Counted from the first letter of the stretch, positions 50,951-61,049 are shown. The stretch: DNA of 64,000 nucleotides from Thiothrix eikelboomii (GCF_900167255.1 NZ_FUYB01000014.1:24394-88393), one strand, 5' to 3'. Notes: generated by a model not told the origin, from the sequence alone. Numbers and translations: made by a program.

Positions 50951-51151
50951 TTAAGGGGCTAAGCCCACTTCCTTCCGCACTTTCCGATAGATTTGCTCCA
51001 CACGCATCACTAAACCGATCGACTCCAAACTAAACTCATCCCCTGCAAAAAAATGCTCAACTTGCCAAGCCCTGCGGCGACGGTAAATTTGTACATGCGG
51101 ATTATCTTGATGCACGATGACATATTCCAACAGGCTTGGAATGTAGCTTGC
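50951..51151 (-). pseudogene. 3' fragment of a Uma2 family endonuclease gene
   Basis: The minus-strand frame from 51151 to the TAA at 50951 is open but has no start and is closed upstream by a TAA at 51152-51154. It translates to IPSLLEYVIVHQDNPHVQ ... FSLESIGLVMRVEQIYRKV, matching the C-terminal part of Uma2 proteins, including the LPSLLEYVLIEQD segment of the intact copy at 38641. The 5' two-thirds, with the active site, is gone. The rest of the 303-base gap between rlmD and the exonuclease gene holds nothing else I can name. Confidence 0.8.
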
Positions 51152-51207
51152 TTAATCACTATGTGCTTAATTTTATCAGGATTAAGCTCGCTAAACTGCT
51201 TTATCTT

Positions 51208-51990
51208 TTACGCATCCTGTTCCCAAGCCGCCTCAAAGGCTTGCAAATGTGTCTTTCCCGATTGGGTTAACACTTTGCGCACTAACACACATTCGCTGTC
51301 ATAGCGTTGCCGATCAATTTGCCCCCGCATCAATTGGAAGCGCAAATACACTAGCCAAGTATTCAGCACATCCGTTTCGCAATAATTACGAATTTCGGCG
51401 AGTTTGCCTGCTTGAAAAGCTTCCCAAACCTTTGAGCCATCCATGCCCATTTTACCGGGGAAGCCATAAAGAGTAGCTAACTCATCCAAAGGGGCATTGG
51501 CACGCCCACCGTATAAAGCTAGCAAATCCATCAGATCCGTATGGCGCAGATGATAGCGACTAATGTAATTATTCCACTTAAAACTACTATCCTCATCGCC
51601 CAAATCCCAATAGCGGGGAGCCGATAATTTGTGCAGCATGGCACGATAGTGAATCACGGGCAGGTCAAAACCACTGCCATTCCAAGAGACTAAGGTCGGC
51701 GTAAAGCGCTCAATCCCATCAAAGAAACGTTGGAGAATATCCTTTTCACTGGCTTTTTCATCACCGAGTGACCAAACCTTAAATTCATCTCCACGCCCCC
51801 GAAACGTCACCGAAATCGCTACAATCCGTTGCAAATGATGGGCTAAAAACTCTGAACCACCCGTCTTTTGTGCACGCAGATGAAACATCGCTTTGGCAAC
51901 ACCACTCTCCTCTAAATCACCTAAATCATAAAGCTTACGTCCACCCTCAATATCGGGAACGGTTTCAATGTCAAAAACGAGCGTATTCAT
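51208..51990 (-). CDS. Predicted 3'-5' exonuclease (PolB-like, DEDD fold)
   Basis: 260 residues of the DNA_pol_B_exo2-like family. Exonuclease motifs: VFDIETVPD at residues 4-12, LVSWNGSGFDLPVI, and NYCETDVLNTWLVY as the last acidic motif. It lacks polymerase domains and likely acts on DNA 3' ends, perhaps in repair. Cytoplasmic, monocistronic. Confidence 0.9.
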   Translation of the reverse strand: MNTLVFDIETVPDIEGGRKLYDLGDLEESGVAKAMFHLRAQKTGGSEFLAHHLQRIVAISVTFRGRGDEFKVWSLGDEKASEKDILQRFFDGIERFTPTLVSWNGSGFDLPVIHYRAMLHKLSAPRYWDLGDEDSSFKWNNYISRYHLRHTDLMDLLALYGGRANAPLDELATLYGFPGKMGMDGSKVWEAFQAGKLAEIRNYCETDVLNTWLVYLRFQLMRGQIDRQRYDSECVLVRKVLTQSGKTHLQAFEAAWEQDA

Positions 51991-52092
51991 AAGGCCTCAT
52001 CCTGCCTGTGCAAAGGTCGCTCATCATACAACAAGCGAAGCTTAGGAGGAAAAGCTCTTGTAGTTTGGCCTGTAGTTTGCACAATAGCGCTT

Positions 52093-52668
52093 ATGTTATC
52101 CATTCAACTCTTACAAAGCGCTTGCCCATTTTTAACGGCTGAAACACTGGCTGTACTCAAGCCATCGTTTCGCCTCAAACACTATCAACGTGGTGAGGTG
52201 CTGTTACGCCAGAATGAACGCTGGCAACAGGTTTATTTAATTGAAACAGGCTTAATTCGCCTCTATTTTCTGCGCCCTGACGGCAAAGAATTTAATAAAA
52301 ACTTTTATCGTGAGCGTCAGTTGATTGGTCCATTAACGCCGACGATGCAGCAGCAAACTTCACTCTTTGGCATGAGTTGCCTTGAAAACTGTAGTTTATG
52401 GCAATGCCCTGCTAAGCAATTCATCTCCATTTTGAGCACACAACAGGTTTGGACTCAGCTACAAAGTCATTTCCTCAGCAAGTTGGTGGATCATAAATTA
52501 CAACGTGAACATGATCTGTTAAGTCTAACCGCTAAAGAACGTTATCAAGCTTTTTGTGAGCATGATCCTGAACTCGCTGAGCGCGTGCCTTTGGTACAAT
52601 TAGCGAGTTATTTAGGAATAACGGACGTGTCTTTATCACGCTTGCGCACGAATTTAAATAAATCTTGA
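52093..52668 (+). CDS. Crp/Fnr family transcriptional regulator
   Basis: 191 residues. An N-terminal cyclic-nucleotide-binding-type beta roll (YQRGEVLLRQNERWQQVYLIETGLIRLYFL) is followed by a dimer helix and a short C-terminal helix-turn-helix (VQLASYLGITDVSLSRLRTNL). No FNR-type cysteine cluster is present, so it senses something other than oxygen through an Fe-S cluster. Probably co-transcribed with the DUF1772-like gene 20-odd bases downstream. Confidence 0.9.
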   Translation: MLSIQLLQSACPFLTAETLAVLKPSFRLKHYQRGEVLLRQNERWQQVYLIETGLIRLYFLRPDGKEFNKNFYRERQLIGPLTPTMQQQTSLFGMSCLENCSLWQCPAKQFISILSTQQVWTQLQSHFLSKLVDHKLQREHDLLSLTAKERYQAFCEHDPELAERVPLVQLASYLGITDVSLSRLRTNLNKS

Positions 52669-52726
52669 GGTCTTATCATTTGATAAGGTGAGCTTTAAAA
52701 AACTCGGAAATACTGTCGGCATCTTC

Positions 52727-53254
52727 ATGATTAGGATGACCCCTGCTATGCAAAACCGCCCCTACACTCTGCTAGAAAATACTAGCCTTGCTTTAGCCAT
52801 TTTAATGTTTGGTATTATGGCAGGCTTCTTCTGGACTTATACCTTCAATGTCAACTTAGCCACGGCACAATTAGATGGCGCTAGTTATGCGCGTGTACAG
52901 TCTTTATTTAATGTGAATGTGCGTCATGCGATGTTTTTCAGTTTCTTTTTCGGCAGTGCAGTAGTAGCTGTGCTAGCACTGATCTTGAATTACCGCCACT
53001 ATCGCAACCCGAGTTTTTGGCTACTGGCGAGTGCGGCAATCCTGTATATTGTTGGCATTATTCTCTTCACTAAATTCGTGAATCTACCGCTCAACTACTA
53101 TACCGAATCGTGGAATCCAGAATTTCTGCCGAGCGATTGGGAAGCGACACGACAAAGCTGGAATAAGGCGAATGCTTGGCGAGTGCTGATTTCTTTCTTA
53201 GCTTTTGCTCTCAGTTTGCTTGCCTTAGTTGGGCGTAGTATGCGAGCCAGCTAA
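52727..53254 (+). CDS. DUF1772 family membrane protein
   Basis: About 175 residues; the start is uncertain (ATG at 52727, 52736 or 52748; a GTG at 52688 is the longest option). Four membrane segments, the first reading LALAILMFGIMAGFFWTYTFNVN, and the loop SWNPEFLPSDWEATRQSWNKANAWR typical of DUF1772 (anthrone-oxygenase-like) proteins. Function unknown; likely controlled by the Crp/Fnr-type gene just upstream. Confidence 0.8.
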   Translation: MIRMTPAMQNRPYTLLENTSLALAILMFGIMAGFFWTYTFNVNLATAQLDGASYARVQSLFNVNVRHAMFFSFFFGSAVVAVLALILNYRHYRNPSFWLLASAAILYIVGIILFTKFVNLPLNYYTESWNPEFLPSDWEATRQSWNKANAWRVLISFLAFALSLLALVGRSMRAS

Positions 53255-53299
53255 AGTTTAGCTAGCCCGATTGAGCCATCAACGGCCGAGATGATAGCT

Positions 53300-54952
53300 C
53301 TATTGCGGATACCAATAGCGCACTTGCGGATCGTCTTTTTTAATCAGCACGAACTGATTAGCAAACACTCGATATTCTGCACTCCATTGGCCATCCGGCC
53401 ATTGGATGCGGATAGTCGCACGCTCAGCCACCCCTAAGCCGACATGTACAAATCCCGACTCACCCGAAGCATGTCCGCCACCGACTTGGATACGCCGAAT
53501 TTGTGAGGGTACACCGGTTTTAATCGCAATCGTTGCACCCACGGCATTTCGATTTGAACCGTGTTGTGCAAGCTCGATTTGCAACCAATTCCCCATCAAC
53601 TGTGTCCCTTGAGCGGTTTTCGCCCCTAAATTCCGAAAGACACTCACCGGGTCTTTACGATTCACTACCATCAAATCGAGTAAACCATCCGCATTGAAAT
53701 CATGCAGGCTGGCACCGCGCCCATGCCTAGGTAAAGCAATACCAGCCGCCAGTCCTGCTTCGTAAAATTTCTTATCCCACTGCCCCAGCAAGAGATTATC
53801 AGGATCAAAGGCCGCAAAATCAGGCATGGCTTCGACATTGCCTTTAGCAATGAAGAGATCAAGTTTAGTGTCATTATTGACATCATCAAACTCAGCATGC
53901 CAACCGGTTGATGGGCGTAAATCCTCGCCCGTATAAGGGCGATGTGCAGTCGCTTGGCGCTCATAGGCAATATCTTTATAGATGGGTCGATCTTCTTCCG
54001 CCTCGTCATCTAACACTTGTAAGCGTGTATCGCCCATTGAAGTTAAAGCATATTCAGGGAAGCCATCCCCTTCTAGATCGCCTTCGGCGATACCCATCCC
54101 CCAAATAAGCACACGCTGCCAACCGTCACTGCGGCTATACAGTTTTGGTGGATTATCCGCTGGGACACGCCATAGTTGCTCCTCACCTTCTCGATAATAT
54201 TGGCGATCATTGGTCATGCGTAAAGACAACTCGCCACTTTTGTTCCAGTCCGTGAATAGCATGGATAAAGCACAAAAACCGGGGGCTAAAGCCGTGCGTT
54301 CATGATAATCAGGTTGATCTTTAGAGCTAGGGCGAAATAAATCATTTTCATGACAAGTCCCCCAAGGTGAACCCGGTGCGGAACGATCCACATAATTACC
54401 AAAGGCTAAACTAGGATAGTTCTGCCCTTGTTCAAAACTCGCTGCAAACGCCGTCGTCCAAGCATTGCCACCTTCATAACTCCACAGTTTATTGGCTTTA
54501 GTGAAACGGCAATCGGCGCCCCCTTTGAGCAAAATATTTCGCCCTACCCTGAGCAGAACCAAATCTTGGAAACCATCATTATCTATATCCAGCGGATAAG
54601 CCCCAGTGACTTGCTTAAGATCCTGTTCTTCAAGTTCTAAGCTTTGGGGCTTAAAGACTAAAGCCTGACCCGGCTGACTGGCATTGATATACAGTTTGGC
54701 AGGCTGCTCGCCACCTGCGATAAATACATCCGGCATCCGGTCTTGATTGCAATCTAATACCGCCAAACCACCCCCAACGAAAAACTCCCAAGGTCCGGTA
54801 TACTGCTGATTAATTCCCGAACTTGCAGTTTCATCCTGCAACACAGGAAGATCCATCGGCGCGGCCTGCAAACTGGGTTTGGCCTCTTCCGCATAAAGCC
54901 AAGGCGCGACTAAACAAGCGCTAGTCGCTAGTAAAATTTTTAAGGCTTGCAT
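53300..54952 (-). CDS. Exported CRTAC1-like protein (FG-GAP repeats, ASPIC/UnbV end)
   Basis: 550 residues with a signal peptide (KILLATSACLVAPWLYA). Several FG-GAP/VCBS-type calcium loops follow (DCNQDRMPDVFIAGG, DIDNDGFQDLVLL, DFNADGLLDLMVV), ending in an ASPIC/UnbV-like region (GNWLQIELAQHGSNRNAVGATI). It is a secreted propeller-like protein. Its ATG shares a base with the stop of the di-heme cytochrome gene, indicating one transcript and probably a joint periplasmic job. Confidence 0.85.
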   Translation of the reverse strand: MQALKILLATSACLVAPWLYAEEAKPSLQAAPMDLPVLQDETASSGINQQYTGPWEFFVGGGLAVLDCNQDRMPDVFIAGGEQPAKLYINASQPGQALVFKPQSLELEEQDLKQVTGAYPLDIDNDGFQDLVLLRVGRNILLKGGADCRFTKANKLWSYEGGNAWTTAFAASFEQGQNYPSLAFGNYVDRSAPGSPWGTCHENDLFRPSSKDQPDYHERTALAPGFCALSMLFTDWNKSGELSLRMTNDRQYYREGEEQLWRVPADNPPKLYSRSDGWQRVLIWGMGIAEGDLEGDGFPEYALTSMGDTRLQVLDDEAEEDRPIYKDIAYERQATAHRPYTGEDLRPSTGWHAEFDDVNNDTKLDLFIAKGNVEAMPDFAAFDPDNLLLGQWDKKFYEAGLAAGIALPRHGRGASLHDFNADGLLDLMVVNRKDPVSVFRNLGAKTAQGTQLMGNWLQIELAQHGSNRNAVGATIAIKTGVPSQIRRIQVGGGHASGESGFVHVGLGVAERATIRIQWPDGQWSAEYRVFANQFVLIKKDDPQVRYWYPQ

Positions 54953-56388
54953 TATTCGATAACCAAAGTTTTCAGATAGGCAATCAAAGAGGAACGCTCA
55001 GTATCGTTAAGGGCAAGATAGGCATCACGAGCGGCACGCCCTTCCCCCCCATGCGCCTGAATAATTTCATTTAAAGTCAGCTGATCACCACGATGACCAT
55101 AAGGCGCAGTGGAGGCGATCCCCCATAATTCAGAAGTCATAAACTGATCCCGCTCTACAAATCGTTGAGAGAGTAATTCATTGCCTAAAGCAGCTACTTT
55201 CTCATCTGCAATCACATGGCGCTTTAAATCCCCAAACAGCGGAATCAAAAATTCACCTTTTTCGTTACGCTTCAACTGCTTAGCCCAAGTTTGCAAAGCA
55301 AAATCATAACTTAGCTTAGCGTCGGCCTGCTCACCTTGGCGCAAAGTTCCTGCCAGATCCCAACCACCGGGATCTGTAAAGCTTAAACTTTTTAAAGGTA
55401 AAGCAGGGATATGACAGCTAGCACATTGAATTTTATGAAAAATCTGTTCACCTCTAGCAGCCGCTTGCTGCCATTTTAGGTCTGCTGGCTGCTGTTGGAT
55501 CGGCGGTGGCAAACTGGCCTGCCAAGCGACCAAAGCTGAAATATCAGCCGCATTCATTTCATTCTTAATCCCATCTTCATCAAAATCTGCCTCCCCCGTC
55601 CAACGCTCACCAAAGCGCTCGATGGCTTGCATACCGTGATGTTGATTCATCGCATTAATCGTAAATTGGCGTAAGGAAACAAAGACACCCTTTTGGCTAA
55701 AAGGACGAATGATCAGATCCGTATCAATCCCTTGCAAGGCCGTTAAATCGACCACGCCCTCAGGCTCAGCAGTGAGATAGCCATAGGAGACCCCTTTCGT
55801 GCGTAATTCGACCTTGACTGCTTGCTGAGTACGACGTGCCTGTTGCAATGCTTGTTGACGCAGTTGATGCAATTCAGTAGTCATCTCACGGGCGAGCAAT
55901 TCAACTAAACCTGCGCCAAATAAATGATTGGAGTTGCGCTCATTCGAAAATTGTGGATCAAGGCTATCAAAATCGGCATTCACAAAGCCTTCGGAAACAA
56001 ATACATTGGCTGCAAAATCCCCAGCGCCCCCCAATTTAGGTTCGTTATGGCAACCCGCACAAGCCGCTGCATCTAGGCCCGCAGTACGACTAAAGGTAAA
56101 TTCACTAACCCGCTTACGCTTAGTTGGAATAATCGCTTGCGTGGCTTTGGGGCGGCCTGCACCCTCTTCACGGGTAAAGCGAGCTTTAAACAGCTGCTCA
56201 CCATACTCACGAATACGTTCTAATTCCTCCGGTGAAACTGCGCCAGTGGGTAACTGAAAATCCGCTTGTAAATGTTGATCCTGCCAAGGCTCATGTTCAG
56301 TAACGACCTCAGCAAGTACTAAACCACTCCCTGCCAATAACGCCAAGACCACTAAGGCAACGGAGACCACTGAATACTTAGCCTTCAC
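54952..56388 (-). CDS. Exported di-heme c-type oxidoreductase, DUF1111 family (second copy)
   Basis: 478 residues from the GTG at 56388, which gives a signal peptide (MKAKYSVVSVALVVLALLAG) and overlaps the ROK stop by four bases (GTGA), with GGGAG upstream. The longer ATG frame would place a charged, unlikely leader first. Two haem motifs: CAGCH and CASCH. It belongs with the DUF1111 cytochrome of the iron island but differs in sequence. Electron partner unknown. Confidence 0.88.
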   Translation of the reverse strand: MKAKYSVVSVALVVLALLAGSGLVLAEVVTEHEPWQDQHLQADFQLPTGAVSPEELERIREYGEQLFKARFTREEGAGRPKATQAIIPTKRKRVSEFTFSRTAGLDAAACAGCHNEPKLGGAGDFAANVFVSEGFVNADFDSLDPQFSNERNSNHLFGAGLVELLAREMTTELHQLRQQALQQARRTQQAVKVELRTKGVSYGYLTAEPEGVVDLTALQGIDTDLIIRPFSQKGVFVSLRQFTINAMNQHHGMQAIERFGERWTGEADFDEDGIKNEMNAADISALVAWQASLPPPIQQQPADLKWQQAAARGEQIFHKIQCASCHIPALPLKSLSFTDPGGWDLAGTLRQGEQADAKLSYDFALQTWAKQLKRNEKGEFLIPLFGDLKRHVIADEKVAALGNELLSQRFVERDQFMTSELWGIASTAPYGHRGDQLTLNEIIQAHGGEGRAARDAYLALNDTERSSLIAYLKTLVIE

Positions 56389-57605
56389 CCACCTACTCCC
56401 ATCGTCCGATCTAGCCGTTGCAAAGTCGTCATCGCGCAACCTAAATGAATGAGTTCTTGTGAATCTTCATAGCAATAGAAACTGACCTCACTGGCCTCTA
56501 GCATATTGCCATTATGTCGCAGAGCATTACGAATTTCCGGCTCCATTAAATCAAAAGCACGCACCCCACCACCAATAAAAGCAATCGTGATCGGATCAAT
56601 TAAGGCAAATAAACTGCGTAAAGCTTTACCTAAAGCCCGCCCTGCTTCACGATAGGCTGCACGCTCAATCCCTTCATTTTCATGGGCGCGTCGAGCTAAG
56701 TCGATCATGGCGGTTGGGTCAATCTCATCAACAGGCAGACTTTGTTCATCCGCCCCAGATACCCGCCGCCAAATAGCATAATCGCCTACATAGGCCTCGA
56801 CACAACCGTATTGACCACAACGGCATAAAGCGCCCTCATCCGAGGCATGCACCATATGTCCAAACTCAGCGGCCGACGATTGCCGACCAATAAAGCGGCG
56901 ACCTTTAAGCACTAAGCCCATGCCAATCCCCGAGCCAAGCAAAATAGCCGCAAAATCGTCCCCAAAACGGGCGGGATCTTGCCAATGCAAAGCCTCAGCC
57001 GCCATATTGCAATCATTGGCCACCCAAACGGGTACATTAAAGGCGCGGTGAAGCAACTCCCCTAAAGGCAAATCGAGCAGCTGAGTCATGGGTGACCACA
57101 GCATTGTCTGGCCGCCCGCATCCACCACACCTTGCACGCCGATACTAATAAAGCGTAAAGGTATTGGGTTCGTGGTCAGTTGACTCATGAGGCGAGTCAC
57201 CATGCGTAGCAAATAATGCTCAAAATCCGCTAAGGAGGCTTGGCGTGACTCAAAATGGTCATCGGCTTTGGCCAAAATCTCCCCAGAATAATCTTGTAGC
57301 CAAGCTGTCAGTTTATTAATGGATAGAACCATCACCACTATACAGCCGACTTGTGGATTTAAAGATAAAGTGATGCGCGGGCGGCCACGGCGATTGACGG
57401 TATCTTGGCTTTGACTGAGTTCAGAACGACTCAGCAATAACCCCTCTGAAATCAAACCCGAAGTAATCGTAGAGACGGTAGCAGGTGATAAACCGGTATA
57501 TTCCACAATCTCAGTACGTGAGACACAACCATGCCGTCTTAAGACTTGGATGATGGATCTGGTATTCTGACGTCTCACATCATCCGTGCGGACTAGTACA
57601 GGCAT
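56385..57605 (-). CDS. ROK family (XylR-type) transcriptional repressor
   Basis: About 406 residues from the ATG at 57605 (GGGAGG is seven bases upstream). N-terminal winged helix-turn-helix (RQNTRSIIQVLRRHGCVSRTEIVEYTG) followed by a ROK domain with the sugar-kinase-like fold and the zinc motif CRCGQYGCVEAYVG. It probably senses a sugar and represses the divergent xylF-type operon. Uniquely here it is the first gene of a run with an exported cytochrome and a CRTAC1-like protein. Confidence 0.9.
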   Translation of the reverse strand: MPVLVRTDDVRRQNTRSIIQVLRRHGCVSRTEIVEYTGLSPATVSTITSGLISEGLLLSRSELSQSQDTVNRRGRPRITLSLNPQVGCIVVMVLSINKLTAWLQDYSGEILAKADDHFESRQASLADFEHYLLRMVTRLMSQLTTNPIPLRFISIGVQGVVDAGGQTMLWSPMTQLLDLPLGELLHRAFNVPVWVANDCNMAAEALHWQDPARFGDDFAAILLGSGIGMGLVLKGRRFIGRQSSAAEFGHMVHASDEGALCRCGQYGCVEAYVGDYAIWRRVSGADEQSLPVDEIDPTAMIDLARRAHENEGIERAAYREAGRALGKALRSLFALIDPITIAFIGGGVRAFDLMEPEIRNALRHNGNMLEASEVSFYCYEDSQELIHLGCAMTTLQRLDRTMGVGG

Positions 57606-57621
57606 CAAGCGTCCTCCCTAA

Positions 57622-57642
57622 ATAGTTTGACTCGCAAACTAA
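57622..57642. promoter_or_regulatory. Candidate XylR-type operator
   Basis: TAGTTTG-ACTCG-CAAACTA is a perfect 7-bp inverted repeat in the leader of the repressor gene. The half sites equal those of the classic xyl operator (TTAGTTTG ... CAAACTAA). A related GTCAAAC pair lies at 57733-57747, before xylF. Confidence 0.65.
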
Positions 57643-57680
57643 ATGCAGTTGCTGCCAACGAAAATCATTTAAAAAGTATA

Positions 57681-57710
57681 TTGACACAGGATTTTTTTTG
57701 CGTCACTATT
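57681..57710 (+). promoter_or_regulatory. Candidate xylF promoter
   Basis: TTGACA at 57681-57686 is a perfect -35 hexamer; 17-18 bases on is a weak -10 (CACTAT/ACTATT). The repeated GTCAAAC downstream would place repressor binding near the start point. Confidence 0.45.
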
Positions 57711-57785
57711 TTTTTCGAGACTTAAATAAAATAGTCAAACGTCAAACAACAGTCGTAATTTGCACATCTCTTTGGAGGAGATTAC

Positions 57786-58823
57786 ATGAAAAAGTCTATC
57801 GTTTTATTAACTAGCGCGCTGGTATTAGCAGGCTTTACTGCGCCTACCTTCGCGAAAGACAAAGTGATTGGGGTGTCTTGGTCAAACTTCCAAGAGGAAC
57901 GTTGGAAAACTGACGAAGCTGCGATGAAAGCAGCCATTGAAGCAGCAGGCGACAAATATGTTTCTGCTGATGCGCAAGGTTCAGCCTCTAAGCAATTAAC
58001 CGACGTAGAAAGTTTAATTGCCCAAAAAGCTAATGCCTTGATTATTCTGGCGCAAGATTCCAGTGCCATCGGTCCTGCTGTTGAGAAAGCGGTCGCAGAA
58101 GGTATTCCCGTCATTGGTTATGACCGTTTGATTGAAAACAAGGACGCTTTCTATATCACTTTCGATAATAAAGAAGTCGGCCGTCTCCAAGCCAAAGGCG
58201 TATTAGCGGCTAAACCTGAAGGTAATTATGCCTTTATTAAAGGTTCTTCAGCGGATCCTAACTCTGACTTCTTATTCTCTGGCCAAATGGAAGTACTGAA
58301 AGAAGCGATGGACAGTGGCAAGGTTAAGAAAGTCGGTGAAGCCTATACGGATGGTTGGAAGCCAGAAAATGCTCAGAAAAATATGGAGCAAATTCTGACT
58401 GCTAACAATAATAAAGTGGATGCCGTGGTAGCCTCGAATGATGGTACAGCCGGTGGCGCAGTCGCGGCACTGTCTGCTCAAGGCTTAGCGGGTTCTGTGC
58501 CTGTTTCAGGCCAAGATGGCGATCATGCGGCTTTAAATCGGATCGCTTTAGGCACACAAACTGTCTCGGTGTGGAAAGACTCACGGGAGCTTGGCAAAAA
58601 TGCAGCCACGATTGCAGCGATGCTGGCTGATGGCAAAAAAATGGGCGAAGTCCCTAATGTTGTGCAATGGGCTGATGGTCCAAATAAAGTTGCTATGAAC
58701 GCAGTTTTCTTAGCCCCTGTCGCGATCACTAAAGATAACTTAAATGTCGTTATTGATGCGGGCTGGGTAAAGAAAGACGTGGTTTGCCAAGGTGTTAAAG
58801 CCGATGTTGCTGCTTGTAAGTAA
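57786..58823 (+). CDS. xylF: D-xylose-type ABC transporter, periplasmic binding protein
   Basis: 345 residues with signal peptide ([23 protein letters not shown]) and the XylF-like start of the mature chain ([22 protein letters not shown]). Type I sugar-binding fold of the ribose/xylose group. GGAGGAG precedes the ATG. Expected substrate is xylose or a similar pentose; no xylA or xylB lies in the window to confirm it. Confidence 0.9.
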   Translation: MKKSIVLLTSALVLAGFTAPTFAKDKVIGVSWSNFQEERWKTDEAAMKAAIEAAGDKYVSADAQGSASKQLTDVESLIAQKANALIILAQDSSAIGPAVEKAVAEGIPVIGYDRLIENKDAFYITFDNKEVGRLQAKGVLAAKPEGNYAFIKGSSADPNSDFLFSGQMEVLKEAMDSGKVKKVGEAYTDGWKPENAQKNMEQILTANNNKVDAVVASNDGTAGGAVAALSAQGLAGSVPVSGQDGDHAALNRIALGTQTVSVWKDSRELGKNAATIAAMLADGKKMGEVPNVVQWADGPNKVAMNAVFLAPVAITKDNLNVVIDAGWVKKDVVCQGVKADVAACK

Positions 58824-58854
58824 GAAAAGCATCTAGCTTGAATGAGTTATATCT

Positions 58855-58880
58855 ACCCTCTTCTTAGCAGAAGAGGGTTT
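58855..58880 (+). other. Hairpin between xylF and xylH
   Basis: A perfect 10-bp stem (ACCCTCTTCT / AGAAGAGGGT) with a 4-base loop and only two further T's. Such hairpins after binding-protein genes usually protect the upstream mRNA and lower expression of the permease genes. Confidence 0.7.
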
Positions 58881-58893
58881 GAGGAATGATGCT

Positions 58894-60201
58894 ATGAGTA
58901 ATACTGCTACAACTCCCGATAAAGCACGTGCTAGCGAGCTAGGTGCAGTTGCAAAATTTTTTAAAGCCACCGAACTCGATACCCGCATGCTCGGCATGAT
59001 CGGCGCAATGCTATTGATTTGGCTGATTTTTAATATTTTATCGGGTGGTTTATTTTTAACCCCACGGAATTTATGGAACTTGTCAGTGCAAACAGCCTCA
59101 GTCGGGGTCATGGCGACTGGCATGGTGCTAATTATTGTTACCCGCCATATTGATCTATCGGTTGGCTCGATCTTGGGCTTTGTCGGTATGATCATGGCAG
59201 TCACTCAAGTTGAAATTCTCCCCAAAATTATTGGCTTTGATAGCCCTGTAACTTGGATCATCGCCTTAAGTTTGGGGATTTTATTAGGGGCTGCGATTGG
59301 TGCTTTTCATGGTTATGTGATTGCGTACTTAGGTGTACCCGCATTTATTGTCACTTTAGGTGGCTTATTGGTTTGGCGGGGTGCAGCATGGTGGGTGACC
59401 TCGGGTCGCACAGTTGCGCCAATGGATGAGCACTTCCGCTTAATGGGTGGTGGGCCGTTTGGCTCGATTGGGGCAACGGCAAGTTGGATAGTCGGGATTC
59501 TACTGTGTATTGGGATTATTGCTGCCATCGTCAATACTCGTCGCCAACGCTTACGCTTTAATTTTCCGTTACGGCCGATGTGGGCAGAAATCTTTCTAGC
59601 AGTCGTAGGCTGTGCCGTCACTTTAGGGATTATTGCCGTCTTCAATGCTTATCCTTGGCCTGCAAAAACAGCGGCTGATTATGCGCTAGCCAATAATATT
59701 CCTGTCCCTGAAGGTGGTTTATTTATCGCTCATGGGATTGCGATTCCGGTGATTATCTTATTGGTAGTTGCCCTCGTGATGACCTTTATTTCTAATCGCA
59801 CCCGCTTCGGCCGCTATGTGTATGCTATTGGTGGTAATCCAGAAGCTGCCGAATTAGCAGGTATTAATACTCGCTGGATTACCATGAAGATTTTTATTCT
59901 CATGGGGGTTTTGTGTGCGATTGCTGCGGCCATTTCCACCGCTCGCCTGAACGCAGCGACCAATGCTCAAGGAACACTGGATGAACTTCTGGTAATTGCC
60001 GCTGCGGTCATTGGCGGCACTTCGCTCGCGGGTGGTTCAGGAACGATTATTGGGGCGATGATTGGTGCTCTGCTCATGCAGTCTTTGCAATCCGGCATGA
60101 TTTTATTGGGGGTGGATACACCACTACAAAATATTGTCGTCGGGATTGTATTAGTACTGGCAGTTTGGGTTGATACTATTTATCGCAAGCGTACTGCTTA
60201 A
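58894..60201 (+). CDS. xylH: D-xylose-type ABC transporter permease
   Basis: About 435 residues from the ATG at 58894; GAGG nine bases upstream supports it over a TTG at 58879. Multiple membrane segments with the family stretch TRHIDLSVGSILGFVGMI and the cytoplasmic motif NPEAAELAGI. Member of the ribose/xylose permease family (BPD_transp_2-like). Encoded between the binding protein and the ATPase. Confidence 0.93.
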   Translation: MSNTATTPDKARASELGAVAKFFKATELDTRMLGMIGAMLLIWLIFNILSGGLFLTPRNLWNLSVQTASVGVMATGMVLIIVTRHIDLSVGSILGFVGMIMAVTQVEILPKIIGFDSPVTWIIALSLGILLGAAIGAFHGYVIAYLGVPAFIVTLGGLLVWRGAAWWVTSGRTVAPMDEHFRLMGGGPFGSIGATASWIVGILLCIGIIAAIVNTRRQRLRFNFPLRPMWAEIFLAVVGCAVTLGIIAVFNAYPWPAKTAADYALANNIPVPEGGLFIAHGIAIPVIILLVVALVMTFISNRTRFGRYVYAIGGNPEAAELAGINTRWITMKIFILMGVLCAIAAAISTARLNAATNAQGTLDELLVIAAAVIGGTSLAGGSGTIIGAMIGALLMQSLQSGMILLGVDTPLQNIVVGIVLVLAVWVDTIYRKRTA

Positions 60202-60216
60202 ACCGGAGGAAATACG

Positions 60217-60999
60217 ATGAGTTCACTAAAAACACCTCTGGTTGAAATGCGTGACATTTCTATCTCTTTCGGTGGTATTCATGCGGTTGATCATGCCTCA
60301 GCCGATCTCTATCAAGGCGAAGTCGTGGCCTTATTGGGGCATAATGGAGCGGGTAAATCGACCTTTATTAAGATTCTCTCTGGTGCGTATAAACGCGATG
60401 GTGGGAAGATTTTTGTTAATGGCCAAGAAGCCACGATTAATAACCCCCGCGACGCTAAAGGCTATGGGATTGAAACCATTTATCAAACCCTTGCTTTAGC
60501 TGACAATGTGGATACAGCGGCTAATCTTTATCTAGGTCGGGAATTAAGAACGGCTTGGGGTACTTTAGACGATGTAGCGATGGAAGCTGAAGCCCGCAAA
60601 GTCATGGGGCGTTTAAATCCACGCTTCCAACGCTTCAAAGAACCCGTCAAGGCCTTGTCAGGGGGGCAAAGGCAGTCTGTCGCGATTGCACGCGCTATTC
60701 TGTTTAATGCACGGATTCTGATTATGGATGAACCGACCGCTGCTTTAGGTCCACAAGAAACGGCACAGGTCGGTGAGTTGATTAAACAGCTGAAAGCCGA
60801 TGGGATTGGCATCTTCCTAATTAGCCATGATATTCACGATGTGTTTGATTTAGCTGATCGCGTGACCGTCATGAAAAATGGTCAAGTGGTAGGTACTGCG
60901 CATGTGAATGATGTCACTAAAGATGAAGTATTGGGCATGATTATTCTTGGTAAATGCCCTCCCGGTGCTATTCCAGGGCCGGGAGCTAGCAATTCATAA
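60217..60999 (+). CDS. xylG: Single-domain sugar ABC transporter ATPase (XylG-like)
   Basis: 260 residues with one ABC domain only: Walker [10 protein letters not shown], signature [15 protein letters not shown], Walker [12 protein letters not shown], switch LISHD. E. coli XylG has two fused domains (about 513 residues); single-domain forms occur in other groups and would work as dimers. GGAGG before the ATG. Last gene of the operon; a strong terminator follows. Confidence 0.9.
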   Translation: MSSLKTPLVEMRDISISFGGIHAVDHASADLYQGEVVALLGHNGAGKSTFIKILSGAYKRDGGKIFVNGQEATINNPRDAKGYGIETIYQTLALADNVDTAANLYLGRELRTAWGTLDDVAMEAEARKVMGRLNPRFQRFKEPVKALSGGQRQSVAIARAILFNARILIMDEPTAALGPQETAQVGELIKQLKADGIGIFLISHDIHDVFDLADRVTVMKNGQVVGTAHVNDVTKDEVLGMIILGKCPPGAIPGPGASNS

Positions 61000-61049
61000 T
61001 TCATCTATCACCCTGCATCCTCTAATTCATTATAGTTTCTCCTGTACTA

